DNA from: Telmatactis stephensoni
Lineage: Eukaryota; Cnidaria; Anthozoa; Actiniaria; Isophelliidae
Assembly (NCBI GenBank): GCA_029948255.1
Contig: JALIZF010001507.1
Coordinates: 301,586-365,585 of the forward strand
Length of the DNA stretch: 64,000 bases
Direction: 5' to 3'
In this document: positions 34,653 through 46,281 of the stretch, one piece after another
Layout of the letters: every line of letters starts with the position of its first letter
Position numbering within the stretch: the first letter of the stretch is position 1
The notes under the pieces: model-generated
The model's input: only the letters and a program-made list of their open reading frames with translations
The model's database searches: none
Told to the model about the DNA's origin: nothing
Translations under genes and position numbers: made by a program

Positions 34653-35219
34653 TTAGCCTGGTCGATAACGGACATTTTCTGGCACAGGTCTCGGATTAGC
34701 GATATAGTATTGTCGTATTCGCTCCATTTCCTCGGCCCATCCAGGGGGTGGTGGGGGGTGTCTATATTCCGGTACATGGAAATGCGGCTCTCTGCGGGGC
34801 TGACCTGCCACGTCATCCCATTCCTCATCATCGAAAACAAAATTGTTTTCATTGATGTGGATGGGGTTATGACCCCCTCCTGGCTGCCTAAAAATGTGGT
34901 GGTGTACCGGCATGAAGGTAATATGACGGAACCCGATGGAGATGGCGCCAGGTCTCATGGGTGGCCCAAAAGGCTCATCCACATTATAGGGCGCCAAGGC
35001 CTGCCGGCAAAAGGGGCATTTGTAGTCGCCAGGAATGAAGGCGTGGTTGAAAGTCTGTTCTAAACAACTCTCATGGATTCGTTTGCGGCAACACGGTGCT
35101 CCGATTGAAGGCTCATCGCTTTGTTCAAAGCAGATGAAGCAGTGTCTGCGGAGGAACTCCTCCATTCTCCTCTGATCGCGAGCATAATTCTTGCGACGGG
35201 GTTTGTTTTGGTTCGACAT
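34653..35219 (-). CDS. RING-finger protein between Pol and Env of the Gypsy provirus
   Basis: A complete frame of 188 codons from ATG at 35219 to 34653. A Lys/Arg-rich N-terminus precedes a RING-type finger at residues 27-71: CFIC, CC at 43-44, H49, C52 (IHESCLEQ), then CPFC at 68-71. Spacing around the third and fourth ligands is not fully standard. The C-terminal half is His/Pro-rich and acidic (HHHIFRQPGGGHNP, PPPPPGWAEEM). It sits 212 bp after the Pol stop and 126 bp before the Env start, in the same orientation. RING proteins usually act as E3 ubiquitin ligases; its role here is unknown. No break is seen. Confidence 0.8.
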   Translation of the reverse strand: MSNQNKPRRKNYARDQRRMEEFLRRHCFICFEQSDEPSIGAPCCRKRIHESCLEQTFNHAFIPGDYKCPFCRQALAPYNVDEPFGPPMRPGAISIGFRHITFMPVHHHIFRQPGGGHNPIHINENNFVFDDEEWDDVAGQPRREPHFHVPEYRHPPPPPGWAEEMERIRQYYIANPRPVPENVRYRPG

Positions 35220-35431
35220 CTAAAGGATATAAGAATTTTGGAATTTGCTATGAGTGATATGGCAGTCCAATATATATATATATACATATATATATATATT
35301 TGCTCATGGAAATGTGAAAGTGTAGATAGGAAATCCTATGTCAATACAAATGAAAAAAATTGGAGGTTTGAAAAGATGTTGGCTGGGACAAATATGAGTG
35401 AGAGAGACAGTATAAAGTATGATGAATTGGC
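35220..35431 (-). other. Pol-RING gap with (TA)n
   Basis: Spacer of 212 bp with an AT dinucleotide run at about 35268-35300. No coding sequence is evident. Confidence 0.6.
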
Positions 35432-38076
35432 TTAAGATGAGTGAAATTCAGTGATCAATCCTTCGTCGAGAATGTGCTCTTCTGGTTCCCACGTAGCATC
35501 TTTCATTGGCGAATTGGCCCATTTTACTAGGTATTGAGTGACCCCCCTTCGAACACGTTTCTTAAGGAGCTTCTCTGCTCGATAAACGTCATCATTTTCA
35601 AAAATGCTATCACTTTCGTCAATATCATTGTCACTGTCTACATGACTTGATAGGTTTTGATCTTCTGTTTGTATCTGTGTGTCAGTCTGTACCACGCCAG
35701 GTTCTATGTCAGTATTGTCAGAAGTAGGCTGTACATCAGTCTGTGTGCTGTCAGATGTCTCCTCAGTATTTTCAAAGCTGTCGTCTGGAATTTCATCGGT
35801 GCAGAGACATTGATCGTCATTGTCATTTAAGTCTGTAGGTGGTTCTATAGGTCTTTCGTTCGGATCATAGTACTTCTTAAGTCTATTTGCATGAATAACT
35901 GCAGCGACTCGTCGGTTATCACAAGTGCGAAGCACAAAATGAGCTGGAGATAAAATTTCAACTATGCGAAAAGGCCCGTGCCACAAATGCCTAAGTTTCT
36001 TTGACAGCCCAGTTGGTACTACAGGTGTGTACACCCATACTTTATCCCCTACATTGTATTGTGGGTCTCGAGCATTTTGGTCATGGTGATCTTTCATTCG
36101 TTGTTGTGCAAGTTGTATGTTATTCCGAGCTACTTCGTGTGCAGTTTGTATATTTCTAACGATACGAGCCCTATGTTCACGAATGGAAGGAGACATATTC
36201 TTAGGTGGCAAAAGTGCAATATCTAATGGTAGTCTAGGTTCTCTCCCATATAACAAATAGAAAGGTGATTCACCTGTAGCTGCTGACGGTGACGAGCGAT
36301 AACCAAATAGCACCGAGGGGATAAAAAGGTCCCAGTCCTTTTGATCTTTGCTAACATACATAGATAACGAATGAGCTAGTACTGCATTGAACTTCTCCAC
36401 TAAACCGTTTGTTTGCGGATGGTACGAGGATGTGTTCAGTTTCTTTGAATTGATAAGTCGACAAACTTCCCTAACGAGTTTTGAAAGGAAATTAGCACCG
36501 CGGTCCGAAAGTAAAGTTCTAGGTGAGCCATGGCGGCATACTATCTCATCGACTAGTAGCCTAGCGATAGTAGGTGCATCAATAGTTGGTACAGCAAATG
36601 CTTCAGGCCATCTAGTTAAGTAATCAGAGAAAACAACTATGTATTTATTACCAGAATGAGTTGTCGGGAAAGGTCCAAGGCAATCAACAGCAACACGCTC
36701 GAATGCTGACTCGATAGGAATTGGTAATAATTGTACATCAGTGGTTTGTCTAGGGTTCTTTTTCATAGCACAATTCACACAAGATTTAACCCATGCTTCA
36801 CAGTCTTTGTACATGCCTTTCCAATAATACCTAGTTCGAACTTTTTCATAAGTTTTCTCCGTGCCTAAATGTCCAGATAACGGGCTATCATGGCATGCAA
36901 CTAAAACTTCGTGTCTTAAACTCTGAGGTACTACTAATTGCAAGGTAACATCTTTTTGTTTTCGTTGCGGTGGAAAGTAAAGATGGAATAACAATCCGTT
37001 TTCATCTAGTGTAAAATTATCTATTTCGAGCAATACCCGTCTGGCTATAGTTTCATTTTCAGGTAGCTGGTCTGTTTCAAGATAAGTAAGAATGTGATAT
37101 AAGTCCTTATCTTTCCATTGCAAAGTTTTCACTCTGTCTAGTGTTATTTGAAGGTTGTCTAGTACACTACAAGCATAAGGTCTTCGTGAAAGTGCATCTG
37201 CATTTCCATTTTTGACACCTGCACGATGTTCAATTTCAAAATCAAATTGCTGAATCAAGAGAGACCATCGAGCTAAGCGACCAGTAGGGTCCTTAATATT
37301 CATTAACCACTTTAGGGCATTATGATCTGTGTAAACAGTAAACTTTCGACCGTGCAAATATGGTTGAAACTTCTTAATTCCTGTTACGACTGCTAAGGCT
37401 TCGCGTTCAGTAGCACTATAGTTACGCTCAGCGGCATTGAAATCTCGGCCAGCAAACGCAATAGCAACTTCCCTGCCATTTTGAACTTGTGATAATACTA
37501 TACCTAGGCCACTATCACTTGCATCGACATGTAAGAGAAATTCCTGAGTAAAATCTGGAAAAGCTAAAATTGGAGCTTGGACAAGAGCTCTTTTCAGTGT
37601 GTCAAAGGCAGATTGGCAGTCTACTGACCAGCAGAATTTGACATCTTTGCGAGTAAGATTGTTCAGTGGTGCAGCAATTTTGGCAAAGTCCTTAATGAAT
37701 CTTCGGTAGTAATTTGCTAAGCCTAAGAAACTTCGCACACCTTTCACATTAGTTGGTATTGGAAAATCTTGAACTGCCTTCACTTTGTCTGGGTTTGGGC
37801 TAATTCCTTTGCTGGAAATTACATGACCTAGGTATTCGACCTGTTTGGCACCAAAATGACATTTAGATGGTTTGAGCCTGATATTTGCTTCTCGTAAACG
37901 ACAAAAAACATCCTCAAGATCTTTTAAATGTTGTTGGAAATTCCGACTAAATACCACAATGTCGTCGATATAACATAAGGCAATCTTATAGTTCAGATTC
38001 TTAAGCACACTTTCCATTAGGCGTTGAAACGTCGATGGAGCGTTACATAAACCGAAAGGCATAGTGTTGAACTCAT
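35432..38076 (-). pseudogene. Gypsy Pol, 3' half: RT end, RNase H, integrase, chromodomain
   Basis: The open frame enters from T1 and continues EFNTMPFGLCNAPSTFQRL. RT box YIDDIVVFS is at about residue 64 of the frame. RNase H residues are seen in LLHVDASDSGLG, ERNYSATEREALAVV and YTDHNALKWL. The integrase has an HHCC finger (CHDSPLSGHLG...CVNCAMKK), the core with VDCLGPFP, LSDRGANF and GLVEKFNAVL (D,D,E), and a GPY/F-like part (LWHGPFRIVE). After an acidic linker comes a chromodomain (YLVKWANSPMKDATWEPEE), ending at 35432. No stop occurs within it. It is severed from the 5' half at T1, and about 50 residues including RT motif A are on neither side, so RT is disrupted. Confidence 0.92.
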
Positions 38077-38289
38077 GAGGGTTGTCCAAAATAGACGACC
38101 TGATACAGGCCGTAAACTTAGTTTTCCGACGGTACAGGTGGTGAAGGTAAATTGTATGCAAGAAATGTGCATATCATTATTCAAATGTACAGTCATAACA
38201 CAACATGCATGTAAATAACTTTTATGGAAATCTAAAAAACGAATTATGAATGTGAATAAATTATCAGACTTAGGTTGAAGAGAAAGGCC

Positions 38290-39920
38290 ACTCACCAAAT
38301 GTTTACAGGCCGTACCGTTCGTACATCTCGTGAAATGAAGTTTGGTCTTCCTGTGTCGAATGTTAATACAGAATCAGACTTAGGTTGAAGAGAGAGGCCC
38401 CTCACGAAATGTTTACAGGCCGTACCGTTCGTACATCTCGTGAAATGAAGTTTGGTCTTCCTGTGTCGAATGTTAATACAGAATCAGACTTAGGTTGAAG
38501 AGAAAGGCCACTCACCAAATGTTTACAGGCCGTACCGTTCGTACATCTCGTGAAATGAAGTGCGGTCTTCCTGTGTCGAATGTTAATACAGAATCAGACT
38601 TAGGTTGAAGAGAGAGGCCCCTCACCAAATGTTTACAGGCCGTACCGTTCGTACATCTCATGAAATGAAGTGTGGTTTTCCTGTGTCGAAAAGAGAGAGG
38701 CCCCTCACGAGATGTTTACAGACCGTACCGTTCGTATTTCTTGTAAGATATAGTAAGACTAGACTTCATTTCACGACATGTACGAACGGTACGGCCTGTA
38801 AACATTTCGTGAGGGGTCTCTCTCTTCTAGCTGTCTGATAATGTATTCACATTAAACACAGGAAGACCACACTGCATTTCACGAAATGTACGAACGGTAC
38901 GGCCTGTAGACATTTCGTGAGGGGCCTCTCTCTTCAAACCATATATCGCATACATTATCAGATTTAGCTTGAAGAGAGGCCCCTCACCAAATGTTTACGG
39001 CCGTACCGTTCGTACATCTCGTGAAATGTAGTGCGGTCTTCCTGTGTCGAATGTGAATACATTATCAGACTTAGGTTGAAGATAGAGAGGCCCCTCACGA
39101 AATGTTTACAGGCCGTACCGTTTGTACATCTCGTGAAATGAAGTTTGGTTTTCCTGTGTCGAATGTGAATACATTATCAGACTTAGGTTGAAGAGAGAGA
39201 GGTCCCTCACCAAATGTTTACAGGCCGTACCGTTCGTACATCTCGTGAAATAAAGTTTGGTTTTCCTGTGTCGAATGTGAATACATTATCAGACTTAGGT
39301 TGAAGAGAGAGGCCCCTCACGAAATGTTTACTGGCCGTACCATTTGTACATCTCGTGAAATGAAGTTTGGTTTTCCTGTGTCGAATGTGAATACATTATC
39401 AGACTTAGGTTGAAGAGAGAGAGGTCCCTCACCAAATGTTTACAGGCCGTACCGTTCGTACATCTCGTGAAATGAAGTTTGGTTTTCCCGTGTCGAATGT
39501 GAATACATTATCATGCCTAGGTTGAAGGGAGAGGCCCCTCACCAAATGTTTACAGGCCGTACCGTTCGTACATCTCGTGAAATGAAGTGCGGTCTTCCTG
39601 TGTCGAATGTGAATACATTATCAGGCTTAGGTTGAAGAGAGAGGCCCCTTACCAAATGTTTACAGGCCGTACCGTTCGTACATCTCGTGAAATGAAGTGT
39701 GGTCTTCCTGTGTCGAATGTGAATACATTATCACACTTAGGTTGGAGAGAGAGGAGGCCCCTCACCAAATGTTTACAGGCCGTACCGTTCGTACATCTCG
39801 TGAAATGAAGTGTGTTCTTCCTGTGTCGAATGTGAATACATTATCACACTTAGGTTGGAGAGAGAGAAGGCCCCTCACCAAATGTTTACAGGCCGTACCG
39901 TTCGTGAATCTCGTGAAATT
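38290..39920. repeat. ~110-bp subterminal repeats of T1 with palindromic core
   Basis: About 15 units, each with GGCCGTACCGTTCGTAC followed by ATCTCGTGAAATGAAGT and a spacer CTGTGTCGAATGTGAATACA. Two units at about 38760-38945 are inverted relative to the rest, with GTACGAACGGTACGGCC. Similar words (GGCCGTAAA, CGGTACAGG) occur in the terminal repeats, suggesting binding sites for an element protein. Short frames across the units are not genes. Confidence 0.9.
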
Positions 39921-40149
39921 TCATGGTTAAAAGGATTGAAATATAGTGATTCGAATCTATCAGGATTGAAGCTGACAAGGCCTTGGTTCAGTTCAAATAT
40001 TGCCAGCTTGAAAGAGTTGTCATCAAGATGACACGAACATGTTGGAATTACTTTGCAAAGCAATATGTCTTGGAAAGACGGCACATTGTAATGATAAGTG
40101 ATAAGGCGCACAAACGTTTCGATCAATCCATTGAAATCTTTAAAAAATA

Positions 40150-40600
40150 AATTAAACAGATCAACGCTTATTGATTTATACGGGTAAGAGTTTAATCCGG
40201 CCTCTTTTGGAATATGCTGATGTTATTTGGGACAATTGTTTGGCAACTGAAGGTGATTTATTAGAACATGTCCAGTACGAATCTGCCAGAGTGGTCACGG
40301 GTGCAATTATATTAAGGGAACCAGTTCAAAATTTTACGTGAAGAGTTAGCGTGGGATATATTTAAAGTTCCAGACGTAAAGTTCACAAACTCGTACACTT
40401 TTACAAAATTGTATCAAAAGCGACACCCCCTTATCTTTCTGAATTACTACCTGCCACATTAAACCAAAAATCAAACCGTTGTCTAAGATCAAATTATAAT
40501 TTCAGCCTTTTTTCTTGTAGGACAGAACGGTTTCTGCAATCCTTTTTTTCCTTCTGTTATTAAATTATGGAATTCTCTAGCTTTTGTTCACTAATTAAAA
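40150..40600 (+). pseudogene. LINE RT C-terminal fragment inside T1
   Basis: Frames give KLNRSTLIDLYG, then SLIRPLLEYADVIWDNC and further on KATPPYLSELLPATLNQKSN, all typical of the C-terminal thumb region of CR1/Jockey-type LINEs. Several frame breaks separate the pieces. The mirror copy in T2 lies at about 53218-53668. Confidence 0.7.
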
Positions 40601-41191
40601 CTATTATGTTTGTATTCTTGTAGGAATTTAAACTACTTTGTATATGAAAGGGCTTTGAAAAGGATTCTGGTATAGATAGGAGCTCAAAATATCACGCTTT
40701 GGGGGAAAATGGGATAGAGGAAAGCCAATATTGTTCCCTTTCCTTACCAGCCCCCTTCCAAGTGCCAGCAATGCATGATAAAATAGAGAAGTTAAGATGG
40801 GAGACAACTGACAAAAGTATCGCTTGCAGCACTTCACTTTCTATAAGTGGCTAGTGTATGAAATTGATTAGAATTAGGTAGCAATGAGATAATATATCAA
40901 TAATAATTATTGAAAGAAAGTTGAAAAAGGTATTTTTTTGAGCAATCTGCAAAACTTGGGTTTATTGCACTCTTCAAACAAGAATGTGTGTGTTGAATCT
41001 TATGGTTATGTGATAGGACTGTTCTTGAAAAATTTCTTTTGTGCATGCATTAAACTCATTATTTTCTTCCTTCAGTCTTTTTACATGACGTTATGTGGAC
41101 TTTAAGATGGTTATTACCCTACAAACAAGAAAATAATGTGCACCATATATATGCACACAAATTTAGATATATTAAAGGGTTGTATTAAATA

Positions 41192-41685
41192 CAGTAAATA
41201 CCCATGTGTAAGAACCTAGGGATTTAAGAACCTTCTGGCAGAAATTTGCTTTTTTAATACCTCAAAATATAAGAACCTGTTTAGGCAAACAAATTCCAAC
41301 AGGTTCTTATATGTGGGGTTTAACTACAGTACTGTATTTGATTTATATTTTTTTTAACCAAAAAAAACAACCTGCTACAGCAGTATTTCCATATTGACAG
41401 TTCTTGATGGAAAGATACATTTTATATACAGTACTGTATCATTGATCAATTAATGTCGTTGGACTTTAGGCAACATGGGTACATTAATAAATATATATAA
41501 TGAAGAACAGACCAGATTTTATACTATTTTCTGATAATCAACAACAATGTCTACTCTGTAGAGATTATTACGAAGTCAACCTAATTAAGAACCTACTTAG
41601 CCTAAACTGTCAATAAGTACCCCATACAAGAACCTGTTTTGCCAAACTCTGAAAAAAGTTGGTTCTTACACGTGGGTTTTTACTG
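41192..41685. mobile_element. Tc1/mariner-type (pogo-like) MITE inside T1
   Basis: The ends CAGTAAATACCCATGTGTAA and TTACACGTGGGTTTTTACTG are inverted repeats of about 25 bp flanked by TA on both sides (41190-41191, 41686-41687). CAGT starts with a TA target are typical of Tc1/mariner/pogo elements. Non-coding. Mirror copy at 52133-52626 in T2. Confidence 0.7.
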
Positions 41686-42014
41686 TACTAATAAATGCAG
41701 ATATTCCTTGGTACAGTCATTCATTCTGTTTCCTTTGCTCCAAAGAAGCAATTCCATTTCCATAATTGTTTTAAGTCCTGAAAGGATTTTAATGACTTTC
41801 CCACTTACAATTGAAGGGTTCCATGTGAAAATGGCTTTTTTGATGATATTTTTTCAATGGTATAAAATGGTATAATTAACTTTCCTATTCTGGAAAAATT
41901 AATCTCAGGACATCCATCAAAAAGTCACTTTCAAGGTCATTTTCACAGGGAATTAACCCTTCAATTCCTTAAAGGTTTACAACTGACTTTTTGGGTTCCC
42001 CTTAACTAGAATAC

Positions 42015-42196
42015 CAGGGGCATATCCAGAATATTTCAAAGGGGGGTCACACTTTCCATTTGCCACCAAAGGGGGATCACACTTCCAATTTTTCAATCTT
42101 TCTCCAGTCAGATTCTTTTATTTCTATAATCTTTTTGTTTTGAAAGAGGGGTCACAGGCACCCTGGGACCCCCCTCCCCCCTTGGATATGCCCCTG
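42015..42196. mobile_element. hAT-type MITE inside T1
   Basis: The ends CAGGGGCATATCCA and TGGATATGCCCCTG (182 bp overall) are inverted and flanked by AATAC on both sides (42010-42014, 42197-42201). This is a 5-bp duplication like that of the large hAT element. Mirror copy at 51622-51803. Confidence 0.75.
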
Positions 42197-43929
42197 AATA
42201 CTCAGTAAAATATAGCCCTATCCTTCCATTCACTTTTGCATAATGGTATTGCTCTTTCACAGAAAACAGCGATGAATTTTGGAAATTTGAATACCATTTT
42301 TTGGATACCTTTTTGATTCGCTCATACACCATTTGAAGGAGTATTAAGTTATTGTGTGGGTTATTGCTATCACTTTCTTAATGGCATAAAATATTGTGTA
42401 ACTGAATAGCTTATTACACAAATTCTCCAGCCTGCTTTGAGCACTTCCTTTTAGATGGCCCAATATTGTCTTGAATGAGACTAGCTAGTTTGGACACCTC
42501 TCTGAGGCTGGCGGGCACTAAGAGCTTGTCCTGCAAAGTAACTGAGGTAAGGACAGGTGTTGGTCCTAGAGTTACTGTATGCTTTTTTCATTCACTTTTG
42601 CTGTTAACTCATTGGTTTTGTGCAGTATTCATGAGTTGTCTCATTGACACCTTTGACTTTTTTAAATACCTTTTTTGAAGCCAATGTTGCATGCCCCCTC
42701 TTTTGTAAATTTATTTGTAAATACCTTATTTTATCTTTTTTAAGTGTAGGAAATGTTCACCCCATTACTATATATGTATGTGTGTGTAATGTTTAACAAA
42801 ATGATAATTGATAAAAAAATTCTTTATATGTTAAAGAGCAGTATCTACTTTGTTGGCTTCCTTGTAGCCTATTGTCAAAATCCCAATCGAGACTTTAATC
42901 TGGTAATTAATGTAAGTTTCCAAAAGTGCGTGTAGTCCGGTGGGATTTTTTGAAAACGACGGATCACAAATATAAACATCTCACAGTCTTTAGCAGTTCT
43001 TTTAAGCGTGTACCTCTTTAGTAGCATATTGATCTGGCTTCTTTGCTCTTTGGAAACGGCGTATTCACAAATACAAACATGAATAAAAGTGCGTTTAGTC
43101 CGATCGGATTTTTTGAGAACGACAAATCACACTGATAAATCTCACAGCATAATTATCTGGCTTCTTTTCTTTTTGAAAAAGGCATATTCACAAATGCGAT
43201 CGGATTTTTTGAGAACGACAAATCACAAAGAAAACATAATTATCTGGCTTCTTTGCTTTTTGAAAACGGCGTATTCACAAATACACTCATGAATTGAAGT
43301 GCGTGTTTTTGAGAACGACAAATCACAAATAAATATCTCACAACTTTATAGCAGTTCTTTTAAGCGAGTATTTTTTAGTAGAATAATCATCTGGGGTCTT
43401 TACAAATACCAAACTCATAGCCTAAGAAATAAGCAAAGCATTTAGTGTTTGTTAAGTAGCGAATTTGGTCAGGAATGTAATCATGGAGAGTTCACAAATG
43501 TAAACATTTGATCTGGAACGCAACGTACCGAATGACTGCTAGCCGATCGGTATTATTATTATTTGTTTTTGTTTTTGTTTTTGAAAACGACGAAATAAAA
43601 ATGTGAAGGCTCCAATGTGAACTTGTAGCAGTGGCCATGAAGCAGGTTTTGAGCTTGAATTTCTTGTATGGTATATGTAATTATAATTCATGCACGAACG
43701 GTACGGGCCGTACCGCCGGTAAAGGATTCAGCGAGCCATGCTTGAACTTATAATTTATGCACGTAATACCAAAGGGTGACCAGTTTATCATATGTGAACA
43801 GTTCTATAATATAATTGATTCAAGTTTGTGAATATTAATGTGATTGCTTTGCATATAAATTACCTTCACCACCTGTACCGACGGTAAAACTTGATTTACC
43901 GCCCGTATCAGGTCGTCTATTTTGGACAA

Positions 43930-45315
43930 GTATGAACGAGGATCACCGAGCATTTCAGCAAATAGCCTGACTGTCCCGACTAACAAAAGTCTAATACATA
44001 CCACTGGACTCAACACCGACGTTACGAGGAACACTGTGTATTTCAGCAAATGTAATAATCTTACTGACAAACTAAACGCTAATGCGTATCACTTGATTCA
44101 ACAACGACGTTACGAGGACCACCGTATATTTCAGCTAATAGCACGAGTTTCCTTACTAAAGTGTAATACATACCACTGGACTGAACACCGACGTTACGAG
44201 GATCACCGAGCATTTCAACAAATAGCCTGACTGTCCCGACTAACAAAAGTGTAATACATACCACTGGACTCAACACCGACGTTACGAGGACTACCGTGTT
44301 TTTCAACAAATGGGCTGAGTTTCCTGAATAACTACACTCTAATGCATACCACTGGACTCAACACCGTTACGAGGACCACCGTGTATTTAAGCAAATTGGC
44401 TGCGTTTCCTGACTAACTAAACTCTAATGCATACCACTGAACTCAACACCGACGTAACGAGAACCACCGTGTATTTCAGCAAATATAATGATCTTACTTT
44501 CAAACTAAACTCTAATTCATACCACTGTACTCAACACCGACGTTACGAGGACCAAGGTATATTTCAGCAAATAGCATGAGTTTCCTGACTAAAGTCTAAT
44601 ACATACCAGAAGACTCAACACCGACGTTACGATGACCACCGTATATTTCAGCAAATGGCACGAGTTTCCTTACTAAAGTGTAATACATAGCACTGGACTC
44701 AACACCGACGTTACGAGGACAACCGTGTATTTAAGCAAATGGGGTGTGTTTCCTGACTAACTAAAGTCTAATACATACCACTAGACTCAACACCGACTTA
44801 TCAGGACCACCGTATATTTCAGCAAATAGCATGAGTTTCCTGACTAAAGTCTTATAGATACCACTGGACTCAACACCGACATTACGACGACCAACGTATA
44901 TTTCACAAATAGCATGAGTTTCCTGACTAAGTAAAGTCTAATACATATCACTTGACTCAACACCGACGTTACCAGGACCACCGTATATTTCAGCAAATAG
45001 CATGAGTTTCTTGACTAAAGTCTGATACATACCAATAGACTCAACACCGACGTTACGAGGACCACCGTATATTTCAGCAAATAGCACTGAGTTTCCTTAC
45101 TAAAGTGTAATTCAAACCACTGGACTCAACACCGACGTTACGAGGACTACCGTGTTTTCAGCAAATGGGCTGTGTTTCCTGACTAACTATACTCTAATGC
45201 ATACCACTGGACTCAACACCGACGTTACGAGGACCACCTTATATTTCAGCAAATAGCATGAGTTTCCGAACTAAAGTGTAGTACATACCATTGGACTCAA
45301 CAACGACGTTACGAG
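43930..45315 (-). repeat. 88-bp minisatellite in reverse orientation between T1 and the 5' LTR
   Basis: About 15 units run opposite to all other large blocks of the window (for example AACACCGACGTTACGAGGAC). The block ends in ACGAG directly before the LTR. The reversed orientation supports an inversion of the 43930-49888 segment. Confidence 0.95.
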
Positions 45316-45976
45316 TGTTACGGGACAGAATTTAGAACGAATATTTCCAGTTTTAAAATGTATTTTTATTGTTGAAGAATTATTAACAGATGTCGCGCAT
45401 GTACAAAGTACGAGTTACAAGCCCGCGTTGTCCTTAAAGGCAAGCCTCGACCAGAGAGTCATATGATGGTCGTATGATCCACGTACCAGCCAAGCCTGAC
45501 CTTGATCGACCTTGATCTTACGAAAGCTCTTTGGCTTGGCCTGTACGTGTTTCTTAGCTTCTATGACTCCTTGCCCCCTGACGTTTATTAAGATAATCGG
45601 ACACTTAAACACTGCCCGAAAACCGCTTAAACTAAAAGCTCCTGTGACCTTTCAATGACCAAACGCTTCCTTGTAGATCGTACTTCAATCGTCCGATAAC
45701 TGATTTTTATATCTTTCCCTTTTATTGTCCAAACTTTACATTTTTTAGTTTTCAATTATGAGGCAACGCCTCTAGAAATTTCCTAGTTAATATCGAACGA
45801 TTTTGACAACTCGGCACTTAATTAGATTTTCCAACAAAGCCCTATAAAAAGGGTTGCACAGTAACTTAGAGTTAGAGTTGAACAGTTGAGCAGTTATTTC
45901 GAGTTGTAAAGTTGTTCCGAAGAACTACAATAAAACCAAGCAGAACCAAGCCTACCGATCTAGTCCTTCAGTAACA
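45316..45976 (+). mobile_element. Gypsy provirus 5' LTR (661 bp)
   Basis: It begins TGTTACGGGACAGAATTTAG and ends CCTTCAGTAACA, with TG...CA borders. CGAG precedes it (45312-45315). A TATA box (TATAAAAA, 45843-45850) and a poly(A) signal (AATAAA, 45929-45934) lie near its 3' end. The sequence matches the LTR at 26566-27226 in the stretches compared. Confidence 0.92.
45843..45934 (+). promoter_or_regulatory. LTR promoter and polyadenylation signals
   Basis: TATAAAAA at 45843 would place transcription start about 25-30 bp downstream, and AATAAA follows at 45929. A short R region between them is consistent with LTR layout. The same elements occur in reverse in the other LTR. Confidence 0.6.
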
Positions 45977-46281
45977 CTGGTGGAGAACCCGGGTAAGGTA
46001 TGAACCTTCAATGCATGTAGCTTTTGTTTGTACATCAGCCTTATTTCATTGCTTATCTATTGATGTATTATTGATGTGAAATTACAAAATGTACATTTAT
46101 GTTATACATATTCAATATTGAAATGTTAAATGTTCGAACGTAATTTTCTATCTGATTTTCTTATTACTTTTATGAACACAACGTTTTCATTGATTTTATC
46201 GTTTGCGTTGCTGATATTCAGTAGAATTTAATTTTCAAATATTTTATTAGCAATTACTCTTTATCCGATTATTTTTCAATC
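45977..46281 (+). other. Gypsy 5' leader
   Basis: TGGTGGAGAACCCGGGTAAG starts one base after the LTR (45978). TGG is the expected start of a primer binding site, but I could not match the following bases to a tRNA. The rest of the leader is AT-rich and non-coding. Confidence 0.5.

Larger units (their letters stand above)
38082..43929 (+). mobile_element. TIR element T, copy T1 (5848 bp)
   Basis: The ends are inverted repeats of about 80 bp: TTGTCCAAAATAGACGACCT at 38082 and its reverse complement ending at 43929. Next to the left end is an array of ~110-bp repeats (38290-39920). A related motif (GAACGGTACGG...GGTAAA) lies near the right end at about 43690-43725. Inside are a LINE fragment (40150-40600), a pogo-like MITE (41192-41685), a hAT-type MITE (42015-42196) and a degenerate repeat built on TTTTTTGAGAACGACAAATC (about 42935-43340). 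No transposase was recognised, so it is probably non-autonomous. Superfamily unassigned. Confidence 0.8.

Noticed and set aside
34641..35063. 140-codon plus-strand frame over the RING gene
   Set aside because: The opposite strand has a complete ATG-to-stop frame with a recognisable RING finger and fits the pol-env spacing; the plus-strand frame has no domain.
38605..40031. Related 70-77-codon frames (repeated KREAPHQMFTGRTVR-like peptides) in T
   Set aside because: They are produced by the ~110-bp subterminal repeats and appear identically in T2; no start or domain supports translation.
45978..45997. A tRNA-matched primer binding site
   Set aside because: TGG starts the site as expected, but the next bases do not fit the T-arm and acceptor geometry of a tRNA that I can name. 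Left as unassigned leader.
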